The notes below the pieces were generated by a model. That model was not told where the DNA came from and did no database searches. It was given only the letters and a program-made list of their open reading frames with translations. 64,000 nucleotides of DNA. Source: Salinarimonas chemoclinalis (GTDB lineage: Bacteria > Pseudomonadota > Alphaproteobacteria > Rhizobiales > Beijerinckiaceae). The position numbers and the translations under genes were made by a program. Shown here in pieces: positions 14,600 to 21,939 of the stretch; the first letter of the stretch is position 1, and every line of letters starts with the position of its first letter. The stretch is from the NCBI RefSeq assembly GCF_041514305.1, contig NZ_JBGMWH010000007.1, forward strand, positions 119,230 through 183,229. Reading direction: 5' to 3'.

Positions 14600-15895
14600 T
14601 CAGCGCCCGCGCAGCGCCTCGAGCACGGCGACGTCGGCGTAGCCGTCGGCGGTCAGGCCTCTGGAAAGCTGGAAGCTGCGCACCGCCTCGCGGGTCATCG
14701 AGCCGATCTTGCCGTCGACCGTGCCGTCGTAGAGGCCGAGCCCGGCGAGCCGGGTCTGCAACTCCCGGCGCTCGGACGCGTCGAGCATGCGCTCGTTCCG
14801 CGGCCAGTCGCCGCGTACCCCTCCGCCGCCGGTCAGCCGCTGCCCGAGGAGCGCAACGCCCATGGCGTAGCTGTCGGAGGAATTGTAGCGCTTGATCACG
14901 TCGTAGTTGGCGGTGACGAGGAAGGCCGGGCCGCGCGCGCCCGCGGGCAGGAACAGCGTCGCCTCCGCGCCGCCCGCCGGAAGCGCGCCGCCGGCGGCGG
15001 GCGTCACCCCGAGCGCGGCCCAGCTCGCGAAGGGCATCCGCCGCTGGGCGAAGTCGAAGCCCGCGGGCAGGCGCACCTCGACGCCCCAGGGCAGCCCCGT
15101 CCGCCAGCCGTGCTCCTTGAGATAGTTGGCGGTGGAGGCGAGCGCGTCGGGGATCGAGCGCCAGATGTCGCGCTTGCCGTCGCCGTCTCCGTCGACCGCG
15201 AAGCGCAGGTAGCTCGTGGGCATGAACTGGGTGTGGCCCATGGCGCCGGCCCAGGAGCCCTGGAGCTCCCCCCGCGAGATCTTGCCCGTCTCCAGGATCT
15301 CGAGCGCTGCGAGGAGCTCGCCGCGGAAGAAGTCTCCGCGATGGCGCGCGTGCGCGAGCGTGGCGAGCGACCGGATCACGTCCATGTTGCCGGTGAAGCC
15401 GCCGAAATTGGTCTCCATGCCCCACACGCCGAGCACGATCGCCTGCGGCACGCCGTAGGTGCGCTCGACGGAGGCGAGGATCGAGGCGTAGCGCGTGCGC
15501 GCGGCCTCGCCGAGGCGGATGCGCTCGGCGGAGACCGCGTTGTCGATGTATTCCCAGATCGGCCGGGTGAACTCGGACTGACGCTGCGTCAGTTCGATGA
15601 TGCGCGGGTTGGGCGTCACGCCGGCGAAGGCGCCGTCGAACGTCGCGCGCGAGACGCCGCGCGCCTGGGCCTCGGGCCAGAGGCCGGCGACGAAGCTCCC
15701 GAACTCCCCCTGCGGCACGCCCTCCTGCGGGGCGCGCGCGTCGAGGCTCGCGGTCGCGACCCCGATCGGCTCGCCGATCCCGGTTCCCGCCCCGGCGACG
15801 GTGCAGCCGCCGAGGGGCAGCGCCGTGGCCGCGATCGCGACGGCGAGCGCGCGGGCGCGGCGCGGGAAGGGTTGTCGTGTGACGGTGCGGAGCAT
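14600..15895 (-). CDS. Lytic murein transglycosylase, MltB type, lipoprotein
   Basis: Cleaves the glycan strand of peptidoglycan to 1,6-anhydro ends. The 431-residue protein has a lipoprotein signal (LPLGGC, Cys at about residue 31), an MltB/SLT_2 catalytic domain (about 75-360) with the catalytic glutamate in GVWGMETNFGG, and the MltB-typical GAMGHTQFMPTSY segment. A C-terminal peptidoglycan-binding domain (about 370-430, LQTRLAGLGLYDGTVDGKIGSMTREAVRSFQ) completes it. The start at 15895 gives a proper signal peptide; the longer upstream reading does not. It forms a unit with the DUF459 gene downstream. Confidence 0.92.
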   Translation of the reverse strand: MLRTVTRQPFPRRARALAVAIAATALPLGGCTVAGAGTGIGEPIGVATASLDARAPQEGVPQGEFGSFVAGLWPEAQARGVSRATFDGAFAGVTPNPRIIELTQRQSEFTRPIWEYIDNAVSAERIRLGEAARTRYASILASVERTYGVPQAIVLGVWGMETNFGGFTGNMDVIRSLATLAHARHRGDFFRGELLAALEILETGKISRGELQGSWAGAMGHTQFMPTSYLRFAVDGDGDGKRDIWRSIPDALASTANYLKEHGWRTGLPWGVEVRLPAGFDFAQRRMPFASWAALGVTPAAGGALPAGGAEATLFLPAGARGPAFLVTANYDVIKRYNSSDSYAMGVALLGQRLTGGGGVRGDWPRNERMLDASERRELQTRLAGLGLYDGTVDGKIGSMTREAVRSFQLSRGLTADGYADVAVLEALRGR

Positions 15896-15992
15896 GGGCG
15901 ATCGCTTTCGGGGACCGAGACTAACGCGTTGCGCCGGATGCCACCAGAGTATGGTGAAGATGGGATTAACCCGGACCGCCCGCCCCGCCGCG

Positions 15993-16997
15993 TCACCCCG
16001 CCGCGCGTACCCGCTCCCCGCCGTTGCCGAGCCGCCGCTCCCAGGCGAGCGCCTGGGCGACGATGGTGTCGAGGTCGGCATGGCGCGGCTCCCAGGCGAG
16101 GACCTCGCGGATCAGCGTCGCGTCGGCGACGAGCGCGGCGGGATCGCCCGCGCGGCGGGGCGCCTCGACGACGTCGAAGTCGAGGCCCGAGACGCGCCGG
16201 ACCGTGTCCACCACCTCCCGCACGGAGGCCCCCGTCCCGTAGCCGCAATTGAGCGTGAGCCGCCCGCCCTCGCTGCGCAGGTGGCGCAGGGCCGCCACGT
16301 GGGCGTCGGCGAGATCGCTCACCTGGACGTAGTCGCGCAGGCAGGTGCCGTCGGGCGTCGCGTAGTCCGTGCCGAAGATCGACAGGCCGGGGCGCGCGCC
16401 GAGCGCCGCCTGGGCGGCGACCTTGATCAGGTGCGTGGCGCTGCGCGACGACTGGCCCGCCCGCCCCCGCGGATCGGCGCCCGCGACGTTGAAGTAGCGC
16501 AGCACCGCGTAGTCGAGACCGTGCGCCGCGGCCGTGTCGCGGATCATCCACTCGCTCATCAGCTTGGAGCGGCCGTAGGGGTTGATCGGCGCGGGCGCGC
16601 AGTCCTCGGCGATCAGCGGCAGGTCGGGCTCGCCGTAGACGGCGGCGGTGGAGGAGAAGACGAGCCGCTCGACGCCGGCGGCCACCGCCACCGCGAGGAG
16701 GGCCCGGGTCTTCACCGTGTTGGCGTCGTAGTAGCCGAGCGGATCGGCGACGGAGTCCGGCACCACGATCTTGGCGGCGAAGTGCATGATCTCGCGGATG
16801 CCGTACTCGGCCAGGATGCGCGTCACCAGCGCGGCGTTGGCGACGTCGCCGACGACGAGGCGCACCCCGTCGGGGACCGCGTCGGCGACGCCGGTGGAGA
16901 GATCGTCGAGGACGACGACGTCCTCCCCCGCGTCCGCGAGTGCGAGAACCGCATGCGCCCCGATGTAGCCCGCGCCGCCCGTCACCAGCACCGTCAT
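15993..16997 (-). CDS. galE: UDP-glucose 4-epimerase
   Basis: Interconverts UDP-glucose and UDP-galactose for exopolysaccharide and LPS synthesis. The 334-residue extended SDR shows GGAGYIG at the N-terminus, FSSTAAVYG (catalytic Ser/Thr) and NPYGRSK (YxxxK), then LRYFNVAGAD, all typical of GalE. It is divergent from galU at 17161, and together these two enzymes supply UDP-glucose and UDP-galactose. Confidence 0.95.
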   Translation of the reverse strand: MTVLVTGGAGYIGAHAVLALADAGEDVVVLDDLSTGVADAVPDGVRLVVGDVANAALVTRILAEYGIREIMHFAAKIVVPDSVADPLGYYDANTVKTRALLAVAVAAGVERLVFSSTAAVYGEPDLPLIAEDCAPAPINPYGRSKLMSEWMIRDTAAAHGLDYAVLRYFNVAGADPRGRAGQSSRSATHLIKVAAQAALGARPGLSIFGTDYATPDGTCLRDYVQVSDLADAHVAALRHLRSEGGRLTLNCGYGTGASVREVVDTVRRVSGLDFDVVEAPRRAGDPAALVADATLIREVLAWEPRHADLDTIVAQALAWERRLGNGGERVRAAG

Positions 16998-17160
16998 CGT
17001 CCGCTCCCGCCTTTACGCCACGCTCGGGCCTCTGGCATGGTGCCGCGCAGCCCGGATCGGCGAATGATGCAACGAGACTGCTCGAGGAGCCGTTAAGCCG
17101 ACCGGGCGCGGCACGCCGGCGCAACCGACGGCCGCGACAGACCAGCGAGGAACGAACGTC

Positions 17161-18021
17161 ATGAAGCGCATCCGCAAGGCCGTCCTTCCCGTCGCCGGGC
17201 TCGGCACCCGTTTCCTGCCCGCCACCAAGGCGGTGCCCAAGGAGATGCTGACGGTGGTGGACCGGCCGGTGGTCCAGCACGTGGTGGACGAGGCGAAGGC
17301 GGCGGGCATCGAGCACTTCGTCTTCGTCACCGGCCGCGGCAAGGGCGCGATCGAGGACCATTTCGACATCGCCTACGAGCTGGAGGCGACGCTGGAGGCG
17401 CGCGGCAAGAGGCCGGCGCTGGACGGCCTGAAGGCGGATCTGCCGACGGCCGGCGGAACGAGCTTCACCCGCCAGCAGGCACCGCTCGGGCTCGGGCACG
17501 CGGTGTGGTGCGCCCGCGAGATCGTCGGGAACGAGCCCTTCGCGGTGATCCTGCCCGACATGCTGTCGAAGGGCGGCATGACCCAGATGCTCGAGGCCTA
17601 CGAGCGCCACGGCGGCAACATCGTCGCCGCCGAGGAGGTGCCGATGGAGGAGACCTCGAAATACGGCATCCTCTCCGTGGCCGAGGACCACGGCAAGACC
17701 TTCCGGATCTCCGGCATGGTCGAGAAGCCGAAGGTCGAGGAGGCGCCCTCCAACCTGATGATCTCCGGACGCTACATCCTCCAGCCGGAGATCTTCGACG
17801 TCCTCGAGCGCCAGGAGCCCGGCGCCGGCGGCGAGATCCAGCTCACCGACGCCATGAAGACGCTGATGGAAAGCCAGGACTTCCACGGCATGCGCTACGA
17901 GGGCACCACCCACGATACCGGCTCGAAGATCGGCTTCCTGGTCGCGAACCTCGCCTACGGTCTGGAGGACCCGGAGCTGGGGCCGGCGCTGCGCCGGGAG
18001 ATCGCGCGGTTGACGCGCTGA
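17161..18021 (+). CDS. galU: UTP-glucose-1-phosphate uridylyltransferase
   Basis: Makes UDP-glucose from UTP and glucose-1-phosphate. The 286-residue protein has the GalU nucleotide-binding signature at its start (VLPVAGLGTRFLPATKAVPKE), VVDRPVVQHVVDEA, and the catalytic region GLGHAVWCAREIVGNEPF. The C-terminus (GGEIQLTDAMK, YDTGSK-like HDTGSKIGFL) is complete. A GAGG site precedes the ATG. Divergent partner of galE. Confidence 0.96.
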   Translation: MKRIRKAVLPVAGLGTRFLPATKAVPKEMLTVVDRPVVQHVVDEAKAAGIEHFVFVTGRGKGAIEDHFDIAYELEATLEARGKRPALDGLKADLPTAGGTSFTRQQAPLGLGHAVWCAREIVGNEPFAVILPDMLSKGGMTQMLEAYERHGGNIVAAEEVPMEETSKYGILSVAEDHGKTFRISGMVEKPKVEEAPSNLMISGRYILQPEIFDVLERQEPGAGGEIQLTDAMKTLMESQDFHGMRYEGTTHDTGSKIGFLVANLAYGLEDPELGPALRREIARLTR

Positions 18022-18070
18022 GGCGGACGGGGTGAGGCTGGCGGGGTGAGGCTGGCGGGGTTGAGGCGGG
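18017..18070 (+). repeat. 14-bp tandem repeats starting at the galU stop codon
   Basis: The unit GGTGAGGCTGGCGG occurs at 18031-18044 and 18045-18058, flanked by degenerate copies at 18017-18030 (which includes the galU TGA) and 18059-18070. Low-complexity expansion of the stop-codon region. Confidence 0.6.
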
Positions 18071-18209
18071 CGGTCTCGGAGGGAGCTTCCGCGCGGCGCA
18101 CGACGCATGGCCGCAAGTGCCCAGCATTCGTGGAGCCGCATCTTATTGCCGTTGGCGAACGAGCTGCGGGCTGCTACTCGTACGCGGTTCGTTCGCGGAG
18201 GCCTCAGAG

Positions 18210-19241
18210 ATGCATGACGAGCCGGACAATGCCATCAGGCTCACCGAAGACGCCGAGACGGGTGACCGATTCCTCGTCTACGGCACCGAGAACGGGCTGC
18301 GTCTCGACATCCGCTTCACGGGCGAGACGTTGTGGATGACGCAGGCGCAGATCGCCGCCCTCTTCGCTCGCGACGTGTCGAGCATCTCCCGCCACATCGC
18401 CAACGTCTTCAAGGAGGGCGAGCTCGAGGAAGAGGGGTCTTTGCAAAAAGTGCAAACAACCTCTGGTAAGGTCACGACGATTTACAGCCTAGATATGGTG
18501 ATATCGGTCGGATATCGGGTCTCCTCCGCCCAGGCAACGGCCTTTCGGAGGTGGGCAACGAGCGTGCTCGTGCAATTTGCGAAGGCGGGCTTTGTTATCG
18601 ACAAGCCGCGGCTTCGTGCTCCCGAGAGTTCAGATCGCATCGCCGAACTCAAGGAAATCATACGGGACATCCGTTCCGACGAAGCGAACGTCTATCGCGA
18701 ATTGAAGCGTATTTGCTCGTTGTGTCAGGATTACGACGGATCTACAGAAGCGGCACGCACTTTCTATCAGAGGACACAGGCCAAGCTCATCTATGCCGTA
18801 GCTAGCCAGACTCCTTCTGAACTGGTCTCAGATCGCGCGAACTCGGATGTGCCTAACATGGGACTGCAGACCTGGCCCGCAGAAAATATTAGAAAGAAGG
18901 ACATCTTCGTCTCGAAGAATTATTTATTCGAGAATGAATTGAAAGAATTGAATCGCTTGACTACCATCCTCCTGGACATCTTCGAGGACCAGCTCGATCT
19001 TGGCCGTATCGTTGTCATGAGCGACGCATCTCAACTCCTCGATGATCAGCTGAAGCGACTCGGCCGTTCAGTCCTCCGCAGCGGCGGCAGCGTAAGCGCC
19101 GGCGACGCCAAGGCGGTGGCGGAGCGGCATTACGAGGCCTTCCACGCGCAGCGCACACTAGCACGGCGGCGGGCGGCGGACCGAGACATCGCCGCCCTCG
19201 CGTCCGAGGCAAGGTCCGTGCGCAGTCCCAAGAAGGGGTGA
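18210..19241 (+). CDS. RhuM-family (virulence RhuM/Fic-associated type) protein
   Basis: A 343-residue member of the RhuM family, common in accessory islands next to restriction and toxin-antitoxin genes; biochemical function unknown. Family features are LDIRFTGETLWMTQAQIAALF (helix-turn-helix-like N-terminus), RDVSSISRHIANVFKEGEL, VISVGYRVSSAQATAFRRWAT, and YAVASQTPSELVSDRAN with the downstream KNYLFENELKELNRL stretch. The start ATG at 18210 gives the family N-terminus. Base composition between about 18430 and 19040 is clearly less GC-rich than the surroundings, and codon use includes AAA, TTT and ATA, so horizontal acquisition is likely. The C-terminal 60 residues return to high GC. Confidence 0.85.
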   Translation: MHDEPDNAIRLTEDAETGDRFLVYGTENGLRLDIRFTGETLWMTQAQIAALFARDVSSISRHIANVFKEGELEEEGSLQKVQTTSGKVTTIYSLDMVISVGYRVSSAQATAFRRWATSVLVQFAKAGFVIDKPRLRAPESSDRIAELKEIIRDIRSDEANVYRELKRICSLCQDYDGSTEAARTFYQRTQAKLIYAVASQTPSELVSDRANSDVPNMGLQTWPAENIRKKDIFVSKNYLFENELKELNRLTTILLDIFEDQLDLGRIVVMSDASQLLDDQLKRLGRSVLRSGGSVSAGDAKAVAERHYEAFHAQRTLARRRAADRDIAALASEARSVRSPKKG

Positions 19242-19355
19242 GCGCCGAGCTACGCCGATCGCGCGCATGCCCGATGCGCGCCTGATGCGATTGCCCGCGC
19301 CCGATCCTCGGCCTAGACGGCTGTGCGTCGCCATCGCACCCGAGACCCGAGCCCT

Positions 19356-20075
19356 ATGCCCGAGCCCACGCCGCGGGAGGCCGGCCCGCCGCCCCTCACC
19401 TTCGCCGGCGCCCGCACCGGCATGCGGCTCACGCTGCCGCTCGTGCCGGGCGTGATCGTGTTCGGCACCGCCTTCGGCGCGGCGGCGGCGCAGAAGGGGT
19501 TCGACCTCTGGCTGACGCTCTCGCTCTCCGCCTTCGTCTTCGCCGGCGCCTCGCAGATGGTGGCTCTGGAACTGTGGCGGGAGGTCTGGACCTGGCCGAC
19601 GCTCCTCTACCTCGTCGCGGTCACCGCCACGATCAACGGGCGCATGGTGCTGATGGGCGCGGCCATCGCCCCCCACGTGAAGGCGATGCCGCGCGGCATC
19701 CGGCTCCTCAATTTCTTCGTGCTCGTCGACGCGAACTGGCTCGTCGCGACGCGCTACCACGGCGAGGGCGGGCGCGACCTCGGGGTGATCCTCGGCGCGG
19801 GCGCGATGCTCTGGGTGCTGTGGGTGCTCGCCACGATCCCGGGCTTCCTCGCGGGCGCGCTGGTGACCCGGCCCGAGGCCTTCGGGCTCGACCTCGTGAT
19901 GCCGATCTTCTTCGCGGTGATGCTCGTGCCGCTGTGGAAGGGCCTCGCCCCGGCGATGCCCTGGATCGTCGCCGGGGCGGTGGCGCTCGCCACGAGCGCG
20001 CTCGTCGACGGCTACGCCTTCATCGTCGTCGGCGCGCTCGCCGGCGCGGCCGCTGGAGCGCTGCGCGATGGCTGA
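19356..20075 (+). CDS. azlC: AzlC-family branched-chain amino acid exporter, large subunit
   Basis: Inner-membrane permease subunit of 239 residues with about six to eight hydrophobic helices. Typical AzlC segments are GMRLTLPLVPGVIVFGTAFGA, FVFAGASQMVAL, and LNFFVLVDANWLVATRY. AzlC pairs with the small AzlD protein to export branched-chain amino acids. The ATG at 19356 is chosen because the next gene overlaps by eight bases and because upstream codons add only arginines. GC-rich like the core genome, so it is probably resident sequence between accessory genes. Confidence 0.9.
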   Translation: MPEPTPREAGPPPLTFAGARTGMRLTLPLVPGVIVFGTAFGAAAAQKGFDLWLTLSLSAFVFAGASQMVALELWREVWTWPTLLYLVAVTATINGRMVLMGAAIAPHVKAMPRGIRLLNFFVLVDANWLVATRYHGEGGRDLGVILGAGAMLWVLWVLATIPGFLAGALVTRPEAFGLDLVMPIFFAVMLVPLWKGLAPAMPWIVAGAVALATSALVDGYAFIVVGALAGAAAGALRDG

Positions 20076-20403
20076 GAGCGCGCTCGCCGCCGCCTTCCTC
20101 GCCCACCCGGCGGCGGACTACCTCGCCGTCGCGCTGATGGCGGGCGCGACCTACCTGTGCCGGGCGTCGGGCATCCTGTTCATGAGCCGCATGCGCATCA
20201 CGCCGCGCATCGACCGGGCGCTGAGGGCCCTGCCGGGCTCGATCGTGGTGGCCACGATCCTGCCGATCGCCGCCCAGTCCGGCCTTCCGGCGGTGCTCGG
20301 CCTCGCCGCCGCGATCGCGACGATGGCGCTCGTGCGGATCGAGCTCGCGGGCGTGGCGGCGGGGCTCGCGGCGGTGTCCCTGGCGCGGCTCGCGGGGCTG
20401 TGA
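20068..20403 (+). CDS. azlD: AzlD-family branched-chain amino acid exporter, small subunit
   Basis: Small membrane partner of AzlC, 111 residues with three to four hydrophobic helices; the segment ATYLCRASGILFMSRMRITPRIDRALRALPGS is typical of AzlD. The start overlaps the azlC end by eight bases, so the two are translationally coupled. It should form a two-component exporter of valine/leucine-type amino acids. Confidence 0.9.
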   Translation: MAESALAAAFLAHPAADYLAVALMAGATYLCRASGILFMSRMRITPRIDRALRALPGSIVVATILPIAAQSGLPAVLGLAAAIATMALVRIELAGVAAGLAAVSLARLAGL

Positions 20404-20448
20404 GCGGCGACGCTTCCTTTTCGGCCCGTCCTTGGGCATGATGCCCGC

Positions 20449-20745
20449 ATGGAGCGGGACACGATCATCGCCGACTTGTCGCGCCACGCCGACGCCGTGA
20501 AGGCGCGCGGCGCGTCCGCGCTGTGGCTGTTCGGGTCCGTTGCACGCGGCGACGCCCGGCCCGACAGCGACATCGACCTCTTCCTGGACTACGACCTCGA
20601 CAGCCGGTTCTCGCTCTTCGATCTGGTGGGCATCAAGCTCTATCTCGAGGAAGCCCTGCGGCGCCCGGTGGACGTCACCACCCGCGACAGCCTGCACCCG
20701 AGGCTGCGCGGGGAGATCGAGGCGAACGCGGTGCAGGTGTTTTGA
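20449..20745 (+). CDS. mntA: MNT-type minimal nucleotidyltransferase (MntA-like antitoxin)
   Basis: A 98-residue minimal nucleotidyltransferase of the MntA/HepT toxin-antitoxin class. The catalytic motif is complete: GSVARGDARPDSDIDLFLDY (GSxxRGxxxxxSDIDL). In studied systems MntA adds AMP groups to the HepT RNase and silences it. It overlaps the following hepT start by four bases (TTGA). That toxin is truncated here, so the antitoxin is probably an orphan. Confidence 0.9.
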   Translation: MERDTIIADLSRHADAVKARGASALWLFGSVARGDARPDSDIDLFLDYDLDSRFSLFDLVGIKLYLEEALRRPVDVTTRDSLHPRLRGEIEANAVQVF

Positions 20746-20886
20746 CGAGCCGGCCGATCGGTATCGTCCTCGACGAGATGCTCGACGCGATCGATCACAT
20801 CGAAGAGGCTTGCCGTGGCAAGACATCGGCCGATCTGGAGGCCGACTGGCTTCTCGCCCGAGGGGTGGAGCGAGGCTTGGAGATCC
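20742..20886 (+). pseudogene. hepT: Truncated hepT-like toxin remnant
   Basis: Reading from the TTG at 20742 gives MTSRPIGIVLDEMLDAIDHI, then the stretch EEACRGKTSADLEADWLLARGVERGLEIL, which matches the first ~48 residues of HepT-family (DUF86) toxins. At about 20887 the similarity stops abruptly and the sequence becomes the 3' end of the convergent restriction specificity gene. The RX4-6HXY catalytic motif of HepT, which lies further downstream in intact proteins, is absent. No remaining hepT piece is visible on the far side of the restriction locus. The break therefore records an insertion with deletion or another recombination. Confidence 0.75.
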
Positions 20887-21939
20887 TCAATCTTCGTCCT
20901 CAACTCGTGCTTTTTCGTCGATCTGCGCTTCACCGGTGTACTCTTCGTCGTCGGGCTCTTCGGCGCCCGAGACGAAGAAGTGGTGTGCGTGCGAGGTCGC
21001 AAGGTAGGTCTGTAACTCCGTGCGGGCCTTGGCGATCGTCTCGTAATACGCCTTGAACGGCGCGGACACTACGTCGGCGCGCTGACGGCTCGGCGGCACT
21101 GGAATCGAGATCTCGAGGTAGCGCTTTCCCACGTCCTCGCGATTCGTCTGCATGAAGATTACCCGCCGCCACTGATCGCGCACGATCTTGAGCGTCATTG
21201 CCCACAGCAGGTAGAACATGTCGAACGGAGCCTCACGCCCCGGCCGCAAGACGATGATCTCCTTCGTCGTGAGCACCTGCTCTTGTCCCGGCATAAGCAA
21301 GCAGAAATCCCCGATGTTCTTGGAGGTGCGCTCCGGGCACACAAGATCGAAGGCTTGGAGCCCCGAAGACTTTCCACGCCAGAATTTTTCCGCCACGGTG
21401 CGCGTTACCCGATTCGTCGGGTTGATGTTCACCAGCCCCGCCCGCAGGTCTGAGACCTTGATGTAGGGGATCTCGCCGATCCGCTGCTCTTGCGAGGGCG
21501 AGCCGTGGCCGCCGCGGATCAGCAGCCGGTTCGTCTTCGCCAGCTCGCCGAGCGTCGCCGAAGAGAAGCCTTTCAGCGCCTCATCCTCGGCGAGCGCCGC
21601 CTGGAACGCATCGTCATAGCGGTGATCGTAATAAACCGGCACCGCGCATTTCAGGCTTACCTTCTCCGCCGGCACGAAGGTCAGGGTGGCCGGGAGATCC
21701 TCTTCATCACCGTCCGGCACGCCCTTCAGCTTTACAAGGGCTTCCATGTCCTCGAGCAGCTGATCGTTGACCGCATCGACCAGGCCGCCCGTCTCGGGGT
21801 CGACCACCTGGAGGCGCTGCGCCGTCACCGGGTCGACCTTTTTGAGCAGCCGGCCGCCTTTGGTCAGACCACAGGTCGGCGCCGTCGAGACCATCACATG
21901 GTCCTTGGAAAACCATTTCGGTTTGTGAATCGCCATCAT
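20887..21939 (-). CDS. Specificity (S) subunit of a two-gene restriction-modification system
   Basis: A 350-residue protein. The central and C-terminal part looks like a type I/IIB target-recognition region (IGEIPYIKVSDLRAGLVNINPTNRV, LLMPGQEQVLTTKEIIVLRPGR..., ISIPVPPSRQRADV) ending in a helix (AYYETIAKARTELQTYL). The first ~130 residues (WFSKDHVMVSTAPTCGLTKG... LLEDMEALVKLKGVP) do not look like a recognition domain and may be a displaced C-terminal piece of the methylase. The ATG at 21939 overlaps the methylase stop (TGATG). The gene ends within a few bases of the hepT truncation point. No second recognition domain is evident. Confidence 0.75.
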   Translation of the reverse strand: MMAIHKPKWFSKDHVMVSTAPTCGLTKGGRLLKKVDPVTAQRLQVVDPETGGLVDAVNDQLLEDMEALVKLKGVPDGDEEDLPATLTFVPAEKVSLKCAVPVYYDHRYDDAFQAALAEDEALKGFSSATLGELAKTNRLLIRGGHGSPSQEQRIGEIPYIKVSDLRAGLVNINPTNRVTRTVAEKFWRGKSSGLQAFDLVCPERTSKNIGDFCLLMPGQEQVLTTKEIIVLRPGREAPFDMFYLLWAMTLKIVRDQWRRVIFMQTNREDVGKRYLEISIPVPPSRQRADVVSAPFKAYYETIAKARTELQTYLATSHAHHFFVSGAEEPDDEEYTGEAQIDEKARVEDED

